The notes: generated by a model not told the origin, from the letters alone. A stretch of DNA of 64,000 nt from Paenibacillus sp. IHBB 10380 (GCF_000949425.1 NZ_CP010976.1:4774001-4838000); one strand, 5' to 3'. Positions 17,448 to 27,132 are shown, counted from the stretch's first letter. Numbers and translations: made by a program.

Positions 17448-18935
17448 CTATATTCCTATCACTTTAAACCAAGTAAATATAGCCAAACTGATCACACTTG
17501 CACCGACAAAACAAGTAATTACTGCGTACTTCACTTGATCCAATACTGTAAAATAACCTGTTCCAAAATAAATGGTATTCACTTTCGAATGTGGTGGAAG
17601 CGTAATTGTATAGGTCATGGTCATGGCGGCAGCTAGTGCAAGAGGGACTGGGTCTATGCCCAATGTCTTAGCCAGGGCTATGAATGCCGGTATTAGTATC
17701 GTGACCCTTACTGTTTTGCTCGTAAATATGAGGTGGCTGTACATGCTAAGGAATACTACAACTACGTATACCAAGACATGATTCATATGTTCCATTCCTA
17801 AAGCAACGACTACTTTACCGATAATCCATTCTGCGCCTCCCGATTTGTCCAACGCATTACCTACCGCGTATGCTCCTGCGGCAAAAATCATAAGCTCCCA
17901 TTTGATGTTTGTTTCTTTCCAAGTCAACAAACCTATTCTAGGAAGCAAGCACAAGAGTGCTCCCAATACAGCTGTCTGCTCCGTACTTAATTCAAACCCG
18001 AACCAAGCGTTGTGATAATCGCCCGTTGCCCATAAGAATACGGTAAGGAGGAATATCGTTACTGCCTTCTTTTCGTCTAAAGAGAAGGCACCCAATTTCT
18101 TTAGCTCGTCCTTCAGCGTATCCCTTGCATTATCGAAATTAGATTCACCCTTAATTGGGAACAGCTTTAAGCCAATGAAGAACGTAATCAGCATTGTGAT
18201 GATTGCAGTGGGCATAGAAGCTAGAAGCCAATCCATATAACCAATATTACCGCCCGCTTGTTCATTGATGAAACCAACCGCAATAATATTTCCCGAAGTA
18301 GCCGTCATGACACCTGAAGTAGCAAGTGCATCTGCTTGAACCCCTTGAAGCATCATCACCTTCCCAAGTTTGCTTTCACCTGGTATGGCTTTATAGACTT
18401 CCAACAAAATCAAGCATATAGGTACCATCAGCGTAGCCCTTGCAGTTGTGGAAGGAACGAAAAAAGCTAGAACAAAATTAATAACAATCAATAAAAACAA
18501 CGTCATTTTTGGTGTTTTGCCGAACTTCGTAATCATCCATAACGATAATCTTCTACCCAAATTCGATTTTATCATTGCAGCCGTGAGAATGAATGCGGCA
18601 ACCATCAACCAAATAACGTCGAAGCCTAGGGTCCCAAATGCAACTTCTTGATCTTCAACAGCTCCAACTAAAGGAAGTAATAGAATCGCAATAATGGATG
18701 TCAAATAAATGGGTATTGGAGTGGTTATCCATAGAATCAATGCTCCAGTAAATATAGCAATTGCTCGTTGGGCTTCTAAGCTCATGCCTTCTGGTGTAGG
18801 CATAAAGAACAGAAGTAACGCAATAATAACGGCAAGTGGAACACCAAACTTTTTCATACCTTCCTCCACCTTGCTCTTCTTCTTGACAGGCGGCTTCTTA
18901 CCATCCTTCTCTACGTCCTCTGAGACATCAGTCAT
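17448..18935 (-). CDS. DASS-family divalent anion/sodium symporter
   Basis: This 495-residue membrane protein has about 12 hydrophobic segments and a 30-residue charged cytoplasmic N-terminus. It contains the DASS (SLC13) substrate motifs, here STTARATLMVP in the first half and TSKTVRVTILIP in the second, and PPHSKVNTIYFGTGYF near the end. Members transport C4-dicarboxylates, citrate, tartrate or sulfate. GGAGG precedes the ATG by 7 bases and the mutase homologue follows 21 bases after its stop. A perfect cre site directly upstream and a LysR operator point to substrate induction and catabolite repression. Confidence 0.87.
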   Translation of the reverse strand: MTDVSEDVEKDGKKPPVKKKSKVEEGMKKFGVPLAVIIALLLFFMPTPEGMSLEAQRAIAIFTGALILWITTPIPIYLTSIIAILLLPLVGAVEDQEVAFGTLGFDVIWLMVAAFILTAAMIKSNLGRRLSLWMITKFGKTPKMTLFLLIVINFVLAFFVPSTTARATLMVPICLILLEVYKAIPGESKLGKVMMLQGVQADALATSGVMTATSGNIIAVGFINEQAGGNIGYMDWLLASMPTAIITMLITFFIGLKLFPIKGESNFDNARDTLKDELKKLGAFSLDEKKAVTIFLLTVFLWATGDYHNAWFGFELSTEQTAVLGALLCLLPRIGLLTWKETNIKWELMIFAAGAYAVGNALDKSGGAEWIIGKVVVALGMEHMNHVLVYVVVVFLSMYSHLIFTSKTVRVTILIPAFIALAKTLGIDPVPLALAAAMTMTYTITLPPHSKVNTIYFGTGYFTVLDQVKYAVITCFVGASVISLAIFTWFKVIGI

Positions 18936-18959
18936 CTTCCATCCTCCTCAAACTCGTGT

Positions 18960-18973
18960 TGTTAACGCTTTCA
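18960..18973 (-). promoter_or_regulatory. CcpA cre site of the transporter operon
   Basis: On the minus strand TGAAAGCGTTAACA matches every defined position of the cre consensus. It lies 25-38 bases upstream of the DASS start, downstream of the likely promoter, a position suited to roadblock repression. Confidence 0.7.
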
Positions 18974-19019
18974 TTTTAGGTAATTTTTGATTATAATACA
19001 ATTTGATTTGTTTCTAATA

Positions 19020-19040
19020 ATCATAACGTTTTGTTATGAT
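19020..19040. promoter_or_regulatory. Palindromic operator, probable LysR binding site
   Basis: ATCATAAC, 5 bases, then its exact inverse GTTATGAT. It lies between the divergent transporter operon and LysR gene, 44 bases before the LysR start, and has the dyad form of LysR-type boxes. Confidence 0.6.
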
Positions 19041-19083
19041 GTTTATTAACGAATGCGCTTCTTTTATGAAAGGGGTCTTGAAT

Positions 19084-20004
19084 ATGAACATAAATAAACT
19101 ACAAACCTTTATCACGCTAACGGAATGCTTAAACTTTACCGAAGCGGCAGAGCGGCTCTATTGCTCCCAACCGTCTGTAAGTATGCAAATTCAAAGTATT
19201 GAGGAAGACTTGGGGGTTCCACTCTTTGACCGAATCGGCAAAAAGCTTTTTTTAACTAAACAAGGAGAGTATTTTAAGCCCTATGCGGAGCAAATTATTA
19301 ACCTGCTCCATTCAGCTAGAGATCATATTAGGCAACTGGAAGACTTATCTTTCGGAACCTTATCATTTGGCGCGAGTAATTTTGTTGGCGTTTATTTGCT
19401 CCCTATGATACTGAGGGATTATTCCAAGACGTTCCCAGACATTAAAATTAACATGAACATTACTTCTTCAAGTTACCTTATTAGCATGTTGGAATCCAAT
19501 AAAGTAGAGTTCTTGATTATCTCTGATCGAGTTATGATTGATGAATCTCGTTTTCAACGCAAAACTTTTTATCAGGATGAACTTGTCCTCATTGTCCATC
19601 CATTGCACCCACTTGCAAGAAAGGAGGAATGTACACTAGAGGATTTGGTCAATGAAACTCTAATTATAAAACCCGATAAATCAGCTACACGAAAATACTT
19701 AGAAGGACAATTCAAAGAATTGGGGTTTACTGCACCCAAATATCTGGAAATTAGCAATTTAGAGGGTATTAAACAAGGTGTCATTCATGAACTTGGCGTA
19801 TCTATGGTTTCTAACTTTGCGATTCAGCAGGAGATTAATAATGGCTTATTAGTTACGGTACCCATAAAAGGAGTAAAATTCAGTAGAGGGATCTGTTATG
19901 TTTATCATCGAAGCAAACATCTTTCTCCGGCGACCAAACAATTCATTACTTTATTAGATAATAAATATTGTTATTCAGAATCTCCGATAATTCATTCAAT
20001 ATAA
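19084..20004 (+). CDS. LysR-family transcriptional regulator
   Basis: This 306-residue regulator has an N-terminal winged helix (LQTFITLTECLNFTEAAERL, YCSQPSVSMQIQSIEEDLG) and a periplasmic-binding-like effector domain from about residue 90. AAAGGGG lies 8 bases before ATG 19084; the longer frame from 19036 overlaps the operator. It diverges from the DASS/aPGM operon, which it probably activates in response to the transported acid. It resembles the CysL/YwfM-like group, but the effector is not predictable. Confidence 0.88.
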   Translation: MNINKLQTFITLTECLNFTEAAERLYCSQPSVSMQIQSIEEDLGVPLFDRIGKKLFLTKQGEYFKPYAEQIINLLHSARDHIRQLEDLSFGTLSFGASNFVGVYLLPMILRDYSKTFPDIKINMNITSSSYLISMLESNKVEFLIISDRVMIDESRFQRKTFYQDELVLIVHPLHPLARKEECTLEDLVNETLIIKPDKSATRKYLEGQFKELGFTAPKYLEISNLEGIKQGVIHELGVSMVSNFAIQQEINNGLLVTVPIKGVKFSRGICYVYHRSKHLSPATKQFITLLDNKYCYSESPIIHSI

Positions 20005-20102
20005 AAACACTCTTCACCATGACATTGCCGTCTCCCGCATCACTATTTACTGCGCTCCAAACGGGGCTAACACTCCATAAATGTGTCAACGACCCACTGC
20101 AT

Positions 20103-20495
20103 TCACTCACCCAATTTACGAAACGATCGTAAATAGTTGTGAATGTCTTCTTTAGGGGTCTCAAGCAAGCCGGAAAGCATCGTTTGTATGGAATGCAACG
20201 TTTTAATCTTCTCATCAATCTCAAAGATCTTATTGCGTACTAATTCCTTTAATGTCTCCGCCTCCATCTCTTGACTGAGCATTTGCAGCCCTTCTTGGAT
20301 TTCCTTTAGCGAATAACCTAATGATTGGGCATCTTTGATGAACTTAATCTTCACCAGATAATTCTCCGTATATATACGATATCCATTCGCTCTCCGTTCG
20401 GGAGCAGGCAGGATGCCACTATCCTCGTAGTAGCGGATGGTTGCCATGCTTAACCCGGTTCGCTTTGCCAGTTCACCGCGTGTCATTCCTTCCAT
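20103..20495 (-). CDS. MerR-family transcriptional regulator
   Basis: This 130-residue protein has a MerR HTH (TRGELAKRTGLSMATIRYYE, then ILPAPERRANGYRIY), a dimerisation coiled coil (about 80-115) and no cysteine metal site. GGGGGA precedes the ATG. It lies 27 bases downstream of the hydrolase gene on the same strand and is probably co-transcribed, perhaps as its regulator. Effector unknown. Confidence 0.85.
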   Translation of the reverse strand: MEGMTRGELAKRTGLSMATIRYYEDSGILPAPERRANGYRIYTENYLVKIKFIKDAQSLGYSLKEIQEGLQMLSQEMEAETLKELVRNKIFEIDEKIKTLHSIQTMLSGLLETPKEDIHNYLRSFRKLGE

Positions 20496-20522
20496 ACCTG
20501 TTCCCCCTGCCTTTTAACGTCT

Positions 20523-21980
20523 TTATTCAGATATCATTCTCTTTTTCGTATACACCTCGTCAAACTTCACTTCGGGATATTTAGGCGATGAACCATCCAG
20601 AAGCGCCTGCGGTTCGCCTTTTAAATATTGATCGAAGAAAGCTTTTACATAGGATCTGGTAATATCAATATTATGCACCGGGTCAATTTCCTTGGCAAAA
20701 AGCGATGGCGAGAGCAGCGCTATTTCCGTGAAGCTCTGATGGATTAAATGATCGATGGTCAAATAGTAGGTATCGCTTGTACTTTTCGTCATCGCCGATT
20801 CCAGATCGGGGGCAAATTCCTCATAGAATACCTTATCCTTCTTCGTATTCGATGGATCAAGACTCTTGGCGGTGCCGCCAGTCATCATATACATAAACGG
20901 CTGCTTCAAGCCGGTATGGGCAACATCTCCCCAGAATGCGCCTTCCAGACTTACACCTGCCTTGAATCGCTCGTCCTGCGCCAGCGTCTCTGCAGTCGTT
21001 GCCCCGCCGTAAGAGTGTCCAAAGATTCCGACACGATTCAGATCTAGCTTGCCTTGGAATAGTTGGTTAGGGTCTTTCGTGTTCCATTCCGTAAGGGTAT
21101 CGAGCACGAACCGGGCATCCGCAACGCGAATTCCAATGCCCTTTATGTTGTGCTTATAAAGCTCTGCTGATGTCGCAAACTCAGGATCCGGATTATAGAA
21201 AATAGAACGGTCGTCCGGAAATGTGACCTTGGCCGATGTGTAGGGATGGTCCATGCCCACTACAATATACCCGTGACTGACTAACTCCTCGATGGCTGTC
21301 AAACTCTGGAACCGGGTCGAGCGAATGCCGGGCGAGAACAGCAATACCGGATAGTTGGCTTCAGCCGCGGACAGCTTTGCCCCATCGACAACATGCGTAG
21401 GAATCGTTGTTACATGACTGAATAGCTGCTTGGGTATGCCAAACACCAGACTGATGGCTTCCCCGAGTTCAGAAGGATAATGCTCCCTCTTCTTCCCTTT
21501 AGCCTCGTCTAGATCAACCGGATACCAAACATTCACCATCAACTCCCGCTTGTCGCTCGGGTCAGCACTTAATGTTTCATCACGGGATTTATCCGTAAGC
21601 TGCCGAGAAATGGTGCCCATCGCATAACTACCGGTCGGCTCAGGCATTGTAAAGACAGGCAGCAACAGACTCAAATACACAGACACACCACTGACGGCCA
21701 ACGCTACAATAGATAGCAGACTCTTTTTCACTAGGGACTTAGACCGGGATTCGCTCTGAGGCTTAGCCAGTCTACGGATGAGTACGATGATCAGTACTAA
21801 CGCCACAGCGTAAGCCGGAACCATCTGTATGCGATAATGATCTATAATTCCATGCAGCACCACAGCCAATAATACGGACAACAACAGTCCTACATTCCAC
21901 CGCCGGTCTCTTTTTCCAAAGAGAATTCCCCCTGTGGCTGCCAGGATGACCAAGATTACAATTACCTCTAACGCTCTCAT
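20523..21980 (-). CDS. Membrane-anchored alpha/beta hydrolase, PAF-acetylhydrolase-like
   Basis: This 485-residue protein has an N-terminal membrane part with about four segments (residues 1-120) followed by an alpha/beta-hydrolase domain. That domain has an oxyanion strand (YPVLLFSPGIRSTRF), the nucleophile elbow GIFGHSYGGATTAE and a late histidine (TIDHLIHQSF). This combination matches the platelet-activating-factor acetylhydrolase/dienelactone hydrolase group, esterases of oxidised or short-chain lipids. GGAGG precedes the ATG. Its codon use is more GC-rich than the flanking AT-rich imports. Confidence 0.8.
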   Translation of the reverse strand: MRALEVIVILVILAATGGILFGKRDRRWNVGLLLSVLLAVVLHGIIDHYRIQMVPAYAVALVLIIVLIRRLAKPQSESRSKSLVKKSLLSIVALAVSGVSVYLSLLLPVFTMPEPTGSYAMGTISRQLTDKSRDETLSADPSDKRELMVNVWYPVDLDEAKGKKREHYPSELGEAISLVFGIPKQLFSHVTTIPTHVVDGAKLSAAEANYPVLLFSPGIRSTRFQSLTAIEELVSHGYIVVGMDHPYTSAKVTFPDDRSIFYNPDPEFATSAELYKHNIKGIGIRVADARFVLDTLTEWNTKDPNQLFQGKLDLNRVGIFGHSYGGATTAETLAQDERFKAGVSLEGAFWGDVAHTGLKQPFMYMMTGGTAKSLDPSNTKKDKVFYEEFAPDLESAMTKSTSDTYYLTIDHLIHQSFTEIALLSPSLFAKEIDPVHNIDITRSYVKAFFDQYLKGEPQALLDGSSPKYPEVKFDEVYTKKRMISE

Positions 21981-22147
21981 TATACATTACCTCCATCTTC
22001 ATCTCAGTCCTCCGTCACGAGGAACCGTAATTGATTATAGGTAAATCATAAAGGTTGAAGTATACTGCAAGGTCAAGCTTTAATTTTGTTAGATTTCACT
22101 GAAACAGAATCTACCTCGTACTTACCATAAGATAGACATAAGTATAT

Positions 22148-22188
22148 AACAAACGAACCACCCCTAATGTTGGAGTGGTTCGTTTGTT
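22148..22188. terminator. Terminator between the hydrolase and kinase-like genes
   Basis: A 17-base stem (AACAAACGAACCACCCC, one mismatch) overlaps the very end of the APH-family gene stop and terminates it. Confidence 0.75.
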
Positions 22189-23185
22189 ACAAGCTATGAA
22201 AGAATGATAAGTCTAAATTCCTGAAATAATCCATTTTGCTATCAATAAATCCATTATCAACGTCAGCTTCTCCTATAAGCTCTGATTCACTAAAACATAA
22301 ACCAAAAAGCCAAAGCTGTCTAAGTGCAACAAATATAGGAATGGCTTTAACATCATTATCACTAATATGTCTTATGTCCCTGTACCCATTTAGAAATGCT
22401 TCCCAAAGCCTTTCGACTTCAGCTTTGTTGTGGCTACTATGAATTTCTCTCGCCAACCTGAACTCTGCAATATCATAGGCTCTCCATCCACAACCACAAA
22501 AATCGAAATCATAATGTGTCAGTTTCCCATCGTCCGTAAAGGCTACATTTGTATTACCATGCAAATCCCCATGACATACCCCCCAATCTAACCCTTTTTC
22601 CAGATGGTTCACGATCTGTTCCTTTAATCGCATAGCAAGCTCATACAGAAACTCATAATCCTCTTGACGATGTTCCATATGTAGATTGATTGTGTTAAGC
22701 GAGTTCTCAATTAGATGCTCAAAATTAAGATCACCCCTTACGTGTTCACTATTAAAGTTGTCAGCAATTTTGTGAATTTGTGCAACTGCTTTTCCAAACA
22801 AATAACTATCTTCTATAGCATGAATAGGCTTTTCATTTCCTTCAGCATAACTAAACATAACCCCATACTTTACACCCTCAGGGACAACAAATTCGTTAAT
22901 AAAAGTCCCATCTTTTTTTGTGATTGGTATTGAAACGCTTACACCTTTCACATGGAGATAATTCAATAAATCTAATTCAAAGGCAATCTCTGAATTATTT
23001 CTCCTATCAGCACGATAAACTCTAAAGATATATTGTGCTTGCTTAGTTACTAAAACATAAGTGTCATTCATTCCTCTAAGGAAATACTGAAAACTAACGG
23101 GTGTATCAACGTTATAATTATCTTTAATATGCGATAATATCGCTTCTCTTGACAAGAGTGAATATGACACAGGAAAAAAACTCAA
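22187..23185 (-). CDS. APH-family phosphotransferase
   Basis: This 332-residue kinase-fold protein starts with TTG 23185, with AGGATGG upstream. The catalytic loop is VCHGDLHGNTNVAF and the metal-binding motif YDFDFCGCGWRAYD. The N-lobe contains the ATP-site lysine region in QYIFRVYRAD. It belongs to the aminoglycoside phosphotransferase/homoserine kinase II group. Whether it inactivates an antibiotic or phosphorylates a metabolite cannot be told. It is monocistronic with its own terminator. Confidence 0.82.
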   Translation of the reverse strand: MSFFPVSYSLLSREAILSHIKDNYNVDTPVSFQYFLRGMNDTYVLVTKQAQYIFRVYRADRRNNSEIAFELDLLNYLHVKGVSVSIPITKKDGTFINEFVVPEGVKYGVMFSYAEGNEKPIHAIEDSYLFGKAVAQIHKIADNFNSEHVRGDLNFEHLIENSLNTINLHMEHRQEDYEFLYELAMRLKEQIVNHLEKGLDWGVCHGDLHGNTNVAFTDDGKLTHYDFDFCGCGWRAYDIAEFRLAREIHSSHNKAEVERLWEAFLNGYRDIRHISDNDVKAIPIFVALRQLWLFGLCFSESELIGEADVDNGFIDSKMDYFRNLDLSFFHSL

Positions 23186-23503
23186 TTTTACACCATCCTT
23201 TTAACTTTTCGATTATCAATAACTATACCATATGTGGGTATATATGTAATTCTTAGCGTGGCGTAACTATCAGAACCTCATCATTGTGAGGCAGTGATCA
23301 ATCCTATTGTAAATCCTTTCCTTGTATATGTATTCATATTTTATTAAGATAATATTGTCGATTTTTTTCATTTCCTGTCAGATACTCACTAGAAAATATT
23401 TCAGCGAACGAATTCGATCGGTGATCTGTTATTCTATTCCGTGAGTTTGATTTCAGGCCTACTTTATGTTCTAGAAATACATAAATCAACAGGATGGTGT
23501 GTA

Positions 23504-23842
23504 GTGATTAATCAGAGGGGTATCGCGTTAGCAATTATTTTAACATTGGTCACATGCGGCATCTATGGTATCTATTGGTTTATTACTTTAACCAATGATG
23601 TCGGCAAGCTGAGTGGAGACTACTCATTTACGGGAGGCAAGCATTTCCTTCTAACATTGGTCACATGTGGTGTATGGAGTTTCATTTGGGCCTATCAGGT
23701 AGGAAAGCATATCGAAGAAGCACAAAGACAACGTGGCGTATTTGCAACGGATAATTCGGTCCTTTACCTTGTCCTTACATTCTTTGGTCTAGGTATCGTA
23801 ACGTATGCTTTCGTTCAATTGGATGTCAATAAACTTGCATAA
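23504..23842 (+). CDS. DUF4234 membrane protein
   Basis: This 112-residue protein starts at GTG 23504, since AGGATGG lies upstream and family members begin here; an upstream extension to 23441 is unlikely. It has three hydrophobic segments with the family's repeated LTLVTCGIYGIYWF and LTLVTCGVWSFIWA motifs and a QLDVNK end. Function unknown. It overlaps the following DUF2752 gene, with which DUF4234 genes often pair. Confidence 0.75.
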   Translation: MINQRGIALAIILTLVTCGIYGIYWFITLTNDVGKLSGDYSFTGGKHFLLTLVTCGVWSFIWAYQVGKHIEEAQRQRGVFATDNSVLYLVLTFFGLGIVTYAFVQLDVNKLA

Positions 23843-24227
23843 GCTAGATCCCAAGAGACACCCCAAACTATTTTGGGGTGTATCGCTTGGCGTGGGAGGG
23901 CTATTTTACCTGAAAGTATGGTTACCGGTGACAAAAATCGACGTTCCTTGTGTGTTTCACGAGTTAACTGGGTTTTACTGTCCGGGGTGTGGAATAACGA
24001 GGGTTACTCTTTCCTTGTTGGGATTAGATTTTGTTCAGGCATTTAGATATAATCCCTTGGTGTTTATCATACTTCCTTTATATGCGATGTACTTCGTTAC
24101 AAAAAAGAAGCAAATGCGCGTTTTAAGCAATGGGATTATGACTGTAATGTTGATCGTGACCCTTGCATTCGGACTACTTAGGAATATTCCGATTTTTGAT
24201 TGGTTGGCTCCAACGGCCATTCGTTAG
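23823..24227 (+). CDS. DUF2752 membrane protein
   Basis: This 134-residue protein has three hydrophobic segments and the family signature FYCPGCGITRV after the first. It overlaps the DUF4234 gene by about 20 bases in another frame and has no strong ribosome site, so it is probably translated by coupling. Function unknown; the CPGC motif suggests a redox or metal role. Confidence 0.75.
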   Translation: MSINLHKLDPKRHPKLFWGVSLGVGGLFYLKVWLPVTKIDVPCVFHELTGFYCPGCGITRVTLSLLGLDFVQAFRYNPLVFIILPLYAMYFVTKKKQMRVLSNGIMTVMLIVTLAFGLLRNIPIFDWLAPTAIR

Positions 24228-24278
24228 TAACCTAAGTTCTCTCCTGACATTCATTCTTTACATTAGAATATACGCAAG

Positions 24279-24309
24279 AAGCCACTCTTATTTTAAGAGT
24301 GGCTTTTTG
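24279..24309 (+). terminator. Terminator of the DUF4234-DUF2752 pair
   Basis: AAGCCACTCTTA/TAAGAGTGGCTT stem with a 3-base loop followed by T5. Confidence 0.9.
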
Positions 24310-24359
24310 TTATACATTTACGGTGCGACATCTTCAAGCGCTCGGAAAGAGATGGTGCT

Positions 24360-24839
24360 CGTGGTGCCGACGATTCATATGTATCGTTCGTCATGTCATC
24401 TCTTCAGAAGGTGATCGTCTGGGGCCATAATTATCATATTCGGAAAAACAATTCAGCCATGGAAACATCTTTTCAGATTCACCCTTACGAAAATGGCTCT
24501 GTTCCGAACATGACCGAGCTACTACCATCGAGACTTAAGAAACAAGTGTATTCCATTGGACAATTTATGTATCAAGGGGAAACCGCAGCCAATGACGGAA
24601 CTATTATGCCTGTAAGCACAAAATCCGATCCAACCAGCTTGGAGTCAATCTTGAAAAGAACAGGAACCCCCTACTCTTTCGTTGATCTAACGACTCAGGA
24701 TAATCGAGCATGGATGAATACATCCCGTAAAGGATTGTATTGGGGGATTATTGAGGAGCAATTCGTACCAAGCGAGCAGTATGATGGTATCCTTTTTATC
24801 GATAAAACAACGCCTGCTGAGTACTTGTCATCTAAATAG
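24360..24839 (+). pseudogene. Erythromycin esterase-type enzyme, C-terminal remnant
   Basis: About 150 residues match the end of the erythromycin esterase family: VIVWGHNYHIRKNNS, containing the conserved WGHN, then MYQGETAAND and YDGILFIDKTTPAEYL. Intact proteins are about 400 residues, and the N-terminal two thirds with the other active-site residues are missing. The sequence before the first ATG (24393) stays in frame but diverges. No ribosome site is seen. It starts right after a terminator, so it is almost certainly inactive. Confidence 0.75.
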
Positions 24840-24848
24840 CAAGCATAT

Positions 24849-24883
24849 AAAAAGATGAAGAGCAACCCACTCCTCATCTTTTT
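24849..24883 (+). terminator. Terminator after the esterase remnant
   Basis: A 14-base stem with one mismatch (AAAAAGATGAAGAG) and a T-run on both strands. It may originally have served both the esterase and the convergent hydrolase. Confidence 0.75.
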
Positions 24884-24949
24884 GTCATGAAAGAAAGTTA
24901 CAACAACTATTTAATCAGCATCAAATATCGGACCATTTATTCAAAACAT

Positions 24950-25903
24950 TCAGATACCCTCTATATATTTCACGCTTTCTTCCACAATGATTTCAGGTTC
25001 ATAGTCATGAATATAATGACCACTATCCAAAATCATATATTTTCCATCCTTTGCAGCACCAACGTACATAATTAAAAGATTTTTCCAATCATCTAGTGGC
25101 ACTTCTTTTCCATTCGATATAAAAAAGTACATCGGCACATTGGGGATACCGCCTTCTGATACTCTTTTTGCATTATTTTCTATCATCTTGACTTCTTCAA
25201 TCATATTTGATGTTTGTGTTTTTTCATAAAAAATCGCACGGTAAATATTCTTTTCTTGTTCTGATAAACGGTTTTCTTTTATTGCAGCAGAAGAATTAAC
25301 AATGGACGGAAAAAAGCGAGTAATACCTATACGCGCACCAAAACTTGTGAGTCCCATTGTAAAATCTGATGGCAGGGGATATTTTTCATATGCTGATGGA
25401 ATAGCAGGGTCAAGTCCAATGATGGAAGTTACTTCTTCAGGATATTTTTGTGCCCAATAAAGAGCCTCAATACCAGACATTGAATGGGGAAATAGAATAT
25501 AGGGTGCTTTTTCACCTGCTAATGATAAAGCAGTCCTAGTCTCTTCTAATATAGTATCTATATCACGAGAGACAGCCGCAGTTTCACTATAACCATAGCC
25601 CGCCTTTTCTACGACTACAATTCTATATTGGTTAGACAGTTTAGAATACAACCCTTTGAAATCTAACACTGGGGAGGCAGTTCCGCCACCCGACATAAAG
25701 ACTAGAGTCTTAGCGCCGCTTCCCTCCGTATATACGTGCATTTGGTGGTTATTCACATTCACCATTGTTCCTATTGGAGAAAGTATTGCCGACTCTTTCT
25801 TCAATTGAATTCTATGATTGATAAAACTAAATGCAATGATTAAGAGCAAGATACTTATAACAACTATGACAACAATTCTAATCTTCCCCAGTACTTTTTT
25901 CAT
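24950..25903 (-). CDS. Alpha/beta hydrolase with N-terminal membrane anchor
   Basis: This 317-residue protein has one N-terminal hydrophobic segment (8-30). The hydrolase domain has the oxyanion-loop FMSGGGTASP, nucleophile elbow FPHSMSGIEA (serine in a GxSxG-like HSMSG), and acid/histidine near LDSGHYIHDYEP at the end. GGAGG precedes the ATG. It is AT-rich and monocistronic. It resembles peptidase S33-type hydrolases; the substrate is unknown. Confidence 0.82.
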   Translation of the reverse strand: MKKVLGKIRIVVIVVISILLLIIAFSFINHRIQLKKESAILSPIGTMVNVNNHQMHVYTEGSGAKTLVFMSGGGTASPVLDFKGLYSKLSNQYRIVVVEKAGYGYSETAAVSRDIDTILEETRTALSLAGEKAPYILFPHSMSGIEALYWAQKYPEEVTSIIGLDPAIPSAYEKYPLPSDFTMGLTSFGARIGITRFFPSIVNSSAAIKENRLSEQEKNIYRAIFYEKTQTSNMIEEVKMIENNAKRVSEGGIPNVPMYFFISNGKEVPLDDWKNLLIMYVGAAKDGKYMILDSGHYIHDYEPEIIVEESVKYIEGI

Positions 25904-26189
25904 TTCGTTCCTCCAAAAAACATAATCTTTATATTTATTACATAATTTTCTATTGCCAATCTACAATTTTAGCACCATGCCTATATACATACAAGAAGGC
26001 TAAATATATGTATCAAGTTAGATTCGCTGCATCAATAAATTCTTGTTATCCGCACACAGCACTCTACATATGTCGAGACTAGGAAGTAGTTTTGTAAGCC
26101 AACCTACGGATAATATTTTAATATCCTGCTATATTATAACGTAGCGCTAGTACATTCACTCAGCAGAGTTTTCGAAGGAGAGGAATTTC

Positions 26190-27041
26190 ATGAGGTATAA
26201 CTTTGACGGAAAAGGATTAACAGAAACGCCAGAGGTCGTATTTGAAACAAAAAACCTCACTGAACTAAGTATGTATAACAACCATATCAAAGAGATCCCT
26301 GAATGGCTCTTCTTTCATTACGAATTAGAAGTATTAAATTATGCAGACAACGATATCGAAATATTATCTGAGGAGGTCGAACGTTTAATAAATTTAAGAA
26401 TGCTAGATTTAGGTCATAATAAGTTGAGGCAATTACCAGAGGGGATTGGAAAGTTAAAAAATTTGGATTCCTTTCTGTATCTGAGTAATAATCAGTTTGA
26501 AAATCTTCCGGAGCAGCTTTGTGCTCTACAACAACTTAAATATTTGAACGTAACGGATAATAAATTAATAAAGTTGCCTTCTAATATAGGTGAAATGAAA
26601 AGTCTTATTGAATTACGATTATATAATAATCAACTTGAGAACCTGCCTGATTCGATAACAAATATAAGAGGTTTAAGAGAAATTCATCTCTATGGTAACC
26701 AATTAATTTGCTTGCCAGATAACCTGGGAGCTTTGGAAGAAATCCGAATACTGGATTTAAGTGATAATAAATTAAAAGGCCTTCCTACATCCATCGGTAA
26801 ACTGAAAAAGTTAAGAAGGCTAAACCTTAGAAAAAACAAAATGAATGAGCTTCCTGAAGAAATAGGTGAATTATGTAATCTCGTTGAGCTAGATTTGAGA
26901 GATAATGATATAGAAGAAATTCCAAATTCCGTTATAAACCTTGAACGTTTGGAGAAACTCGATTTGAGATGGAATCACAACTTGAAAATAACGAAAACGT
27001 TAGAGTTATTAGAGAAAAGAGGATGTATTGTTTATAAATAA
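26190..27041 (+). CDS. Leucine-rich repeat protein
   Basis: This 283-residue protein is built almost entirely of about eleven 23-residue leucine-rich repeats of the form LxxLxxLxLxxNxLxxLPxxI, as in NQFENLPEQLCALQQL and NKLKGLPTSIGKLKKL. There is no signal peptide, membrane segment or other domain, so it should be a cytoplasmic protein-protein interaction solenoid. GGAGAGG precedes the ATG. It is AT-rich, probably acquired, and ends 74 bases before an rlmH-end-like repeat at 27115. Confidence 0.88.
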   Translation: MRYNFDGKGLTETPEVVFETKNLTELSMYNNHIKEIPEWLFFHYELEVLNYADNDIEILSEEVERLINLRMLDLGHNKLRQLPEGIGKLKNLDSFLYLSNNQFENLPEQLCALQQLKYLNVTDNKLIKLPSNIGEMKSLIELRLYNNQLENLPDSITNIRGLREIHLYGNQLICLPDNLGALEEIRILDLSDNKLKGLPTSIGKLKKLRRLNLRKNKMNELPEEIGELCNLVELDLRDNDIEEIPNSVINLERLEKLDLRWNHNLKITKTLELLEKRGCIVYK

Positions 27042-27114
27042 ACTCTTCATCAATGCTATTTAACGGACCGATGAGGTAAGTCTCGCCGTTAAACTCAGCA
27101 CTCGGTTCGCCCCC

Positions 27115-27132
27115 CTTATGATACGGTTCACC
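27115..27132 (-). repeat. Third copy of the rlmH 3'-end sequence (candidate att site)
   Basis: On the minus strand GGTGAACCGTATCATAAG would encode GEPYHK, the last residues of RlmH. Over 18 bases it differs from the 44,693 copy at one position. It also retains the preceding Arg codon. There is no further rlmH similarity on either side, as expected of a recombination core rather than a gene duplication. Confidence 0.6.
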
